Below, piece after piece: positions 7,135 through 7,794 of a stretch of 7,794 nt of DNA (position 1 is the stretch's first letter; every line of letters starts with the position of its first letter). Source of the DNA: a bacterium (GTDB lineage Bacteria; Babelota; Babeliae; Babelales; Babelaceae); contig JAJZMR010000085.1 in assembly GCA_021847535.1 (NCBI GenBank), forward strand, positions 1 through 7,794, written 5' to 3'. Position numbers and translations under genes: made by a program. The notes below the pieces were generated by a model. That model was not told the DNA's origin, ran no database searches, and was given only the letters and a program-made list of their open reading frames with translations.

Positions 7135-7794
7135 CGACGTCCTCCTTGCCACTTTTTAATAAATCAATACGAAGACCAAGGCTTTGCAGCTCTTTAATCA
7201 ATACGTTAAACGATTCTGGAAGTCCCGGTTCAGAAATTTCTTCATTGCGAACAATTGCTTCATAAACTTTATGACGACCAGATACATCATCCGATTTATA
7301 GGTCAACACTTCTTGCAACGTATACGCTGCACCATACGCCTCAAGCGCCCAAACCTCCATCTCACCAAATCGCTGACCGCCCATCTGAGCCTTACCGCCC
7401 AATGGTTGTTGCGTAACGAGGGAATAAGGACCAACAGAGCGCGCATGCAACTTATCATCAACCATATGAATAAGCTTCATTACGTAAATAGAGCCGACAG
7501 TAACAGGCTGATCAAAGAATTCACCTGTTCGGCCATCACGCAACCTAAATGTTCCGTAAGACGAATTATGCAAATCATTTATTAATGGCTGAATATCATT
7601 TTCAAAAGAAGCGCCATCAAATACCGGTGTTTTATATAAAACACCATGCGTGGCCGTAGCATGAGCAAGATCTTTTATACCTTGCACACCATATCTTTTT
7701 TCATAATCGGCAATCAGTTCTTGCCCGTAAGATTGAATCAAAAGATCTTTAAGATGTTTGGTATTACTTTCTTCAAGTGCTACTTTAACCTGAT
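7127..7794 (-). CDS. rpoB: DNA-directed RNA polymerase subunit beta, C-terminal part (5' end outside window)
   Basis: This is the last 221 codons of the beta subunit of RNA polymerase, which with beta' forms the active-site cleft. The frame is open to the right edge of the window, so the gene starts upstream; the TTG at 7741 is an internal Leu codon and not a start. Recognisable family signatures, in order, are [24 protein letters not shown], the [20 protein letters not shown] stretch, and [20 protein letters not shown] followed by [10 protein letters not shown]. The last two belong to the C-terminal beta domains that close around the hybrid and clamp. The end, [20 protein letters not shown], matches the usual beta terminus, followed by about ten extra polar residues ending EDVGE. 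The stop is TAA at 7129-7127. It overlaps the proposed rpoC start by 8 bases, and the rpoC ribosome binding site lies inside its final codons. Identification is certain; only the N-terminal bulk is missing. Confidence 0.98.
   Translation of the reverse strand, partial: QVKVALEESNTKHLKDLLIQSYGQELIADYEKRYGVQGIKDLAHATATHGVLYKTPVFDGASFENDIQPLINDLHNSSYGTFRLRDGRTGEFFDQPVTVGSIYVMKLIHMVDDKLHARSVGPYSLVTQQPLGGKAQMGGQRFGEMEVWALEAYGAAYTLQEVLTYKSDDVSGRHKVYEAIVRNEEISEPGLPESFNVLIKELQSLGLRIDLLKSGKEDVGE
7141..7147 (-). promoter_or_regulatory. Ribosome binding site of rpoC, inside the end of rpoB
   Basis: On the minus strand this reads AAGGAGG, a near-perfect Shine-Dalgarno sequence, six bases (ACGTCG) before the GTG at 7134-7132. 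It decides the rpoC start: the GTG at 7152 lies upstream of the site, and the ATG at 7122 is 18 bases downstream, which is too far. Because the site sits inside rpoB codons and the two genes overlap in GTGAGTAA, ribosomes finishing rpoB can restart on rpoC, which would keep the two subunits at equal amounts. Confidence 0.85.

Noticed and set aside
86..7585. Other plus-strand reading frames and short minus-strand frames in other phases, including those of 108-161 codons
   Set aside because: All lie inside the conserved genes rpoB, rpoC, pnp or rph in another frame or strand, and none shows a recognisable family motif.
7739..7741. TTG as the start of a separate 204-codon gene
   Set aside because: The frame is open without interruption to the window edge and the upstream codons continue the beta subunit, so the TTG is an internal leucine.

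Overview
The window is a compact block of bacterial housekeeping genes. All of them lie on the minus strand, so transcription reads from the right edge (7794) to the left edge (1). In that order the genes are: the 3' end of rpoB (RNA polymerase beta), complete rpoC (beta'), a tRNA-Val(GAC) gene with an encoded CCA end, rpsO (ribosomal protein S15), pnp (polynucleotide phosphorylase), and the 5' two-thirds of an rph-type gene (RNase PH). The RNase PH frame stops at an in-frame TAG three bases from the window edge. No mobile element, CRISPR array, phage gene or gene-free stretch over 300 bases is present. The longest gap between genes is 69 bases.

How the genes fit together: rpoB and rpoC overlap by 8 bases and are translationally coupled. 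They build the catalytic core of RNA polymerase. The tRNA lies 36 bases after rpoC and only 29 bases before rpsO, so it is probably part of the same transcript or of a second one starting in the rpoC-tRNA spacer. Excising the tRNA would then set the 5' end of the rpsO mRNA. The last two genes encode paralogous phosphorolytic exoribonucleases: PNPase in mRNA decay, RNase PH in tRNA 3' trimming. The block therefore joins RNA synthesis, a tRNA, a ribosomal protein and RNA 3'-end processing.

Organism: the proteins are clearly bacterial and resemble proteobacterial families. RpoC carries the large insertion in the trigger loop (SI3) typical of many diderm lineages, and the DNA looks moderately A+T-rich by eye (not counted). 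The usual neighbours after rpoC in many bacteria (rpsL-rpsG-fusA) are missing. I cannot name the species. A deep-branching diderm or candidate phylum such as Dependentiae (TM6) is only a guess. The genetic code looks standard: TAA ends rpoB, rpsO and pnp, and TGA followed by TAA ends rpoC.

I see no undescribed system here. The points most worth a second look are the TAG that interrupts the RNase PH homology, the unusual gene order, and the tRNA-rpsO junction.
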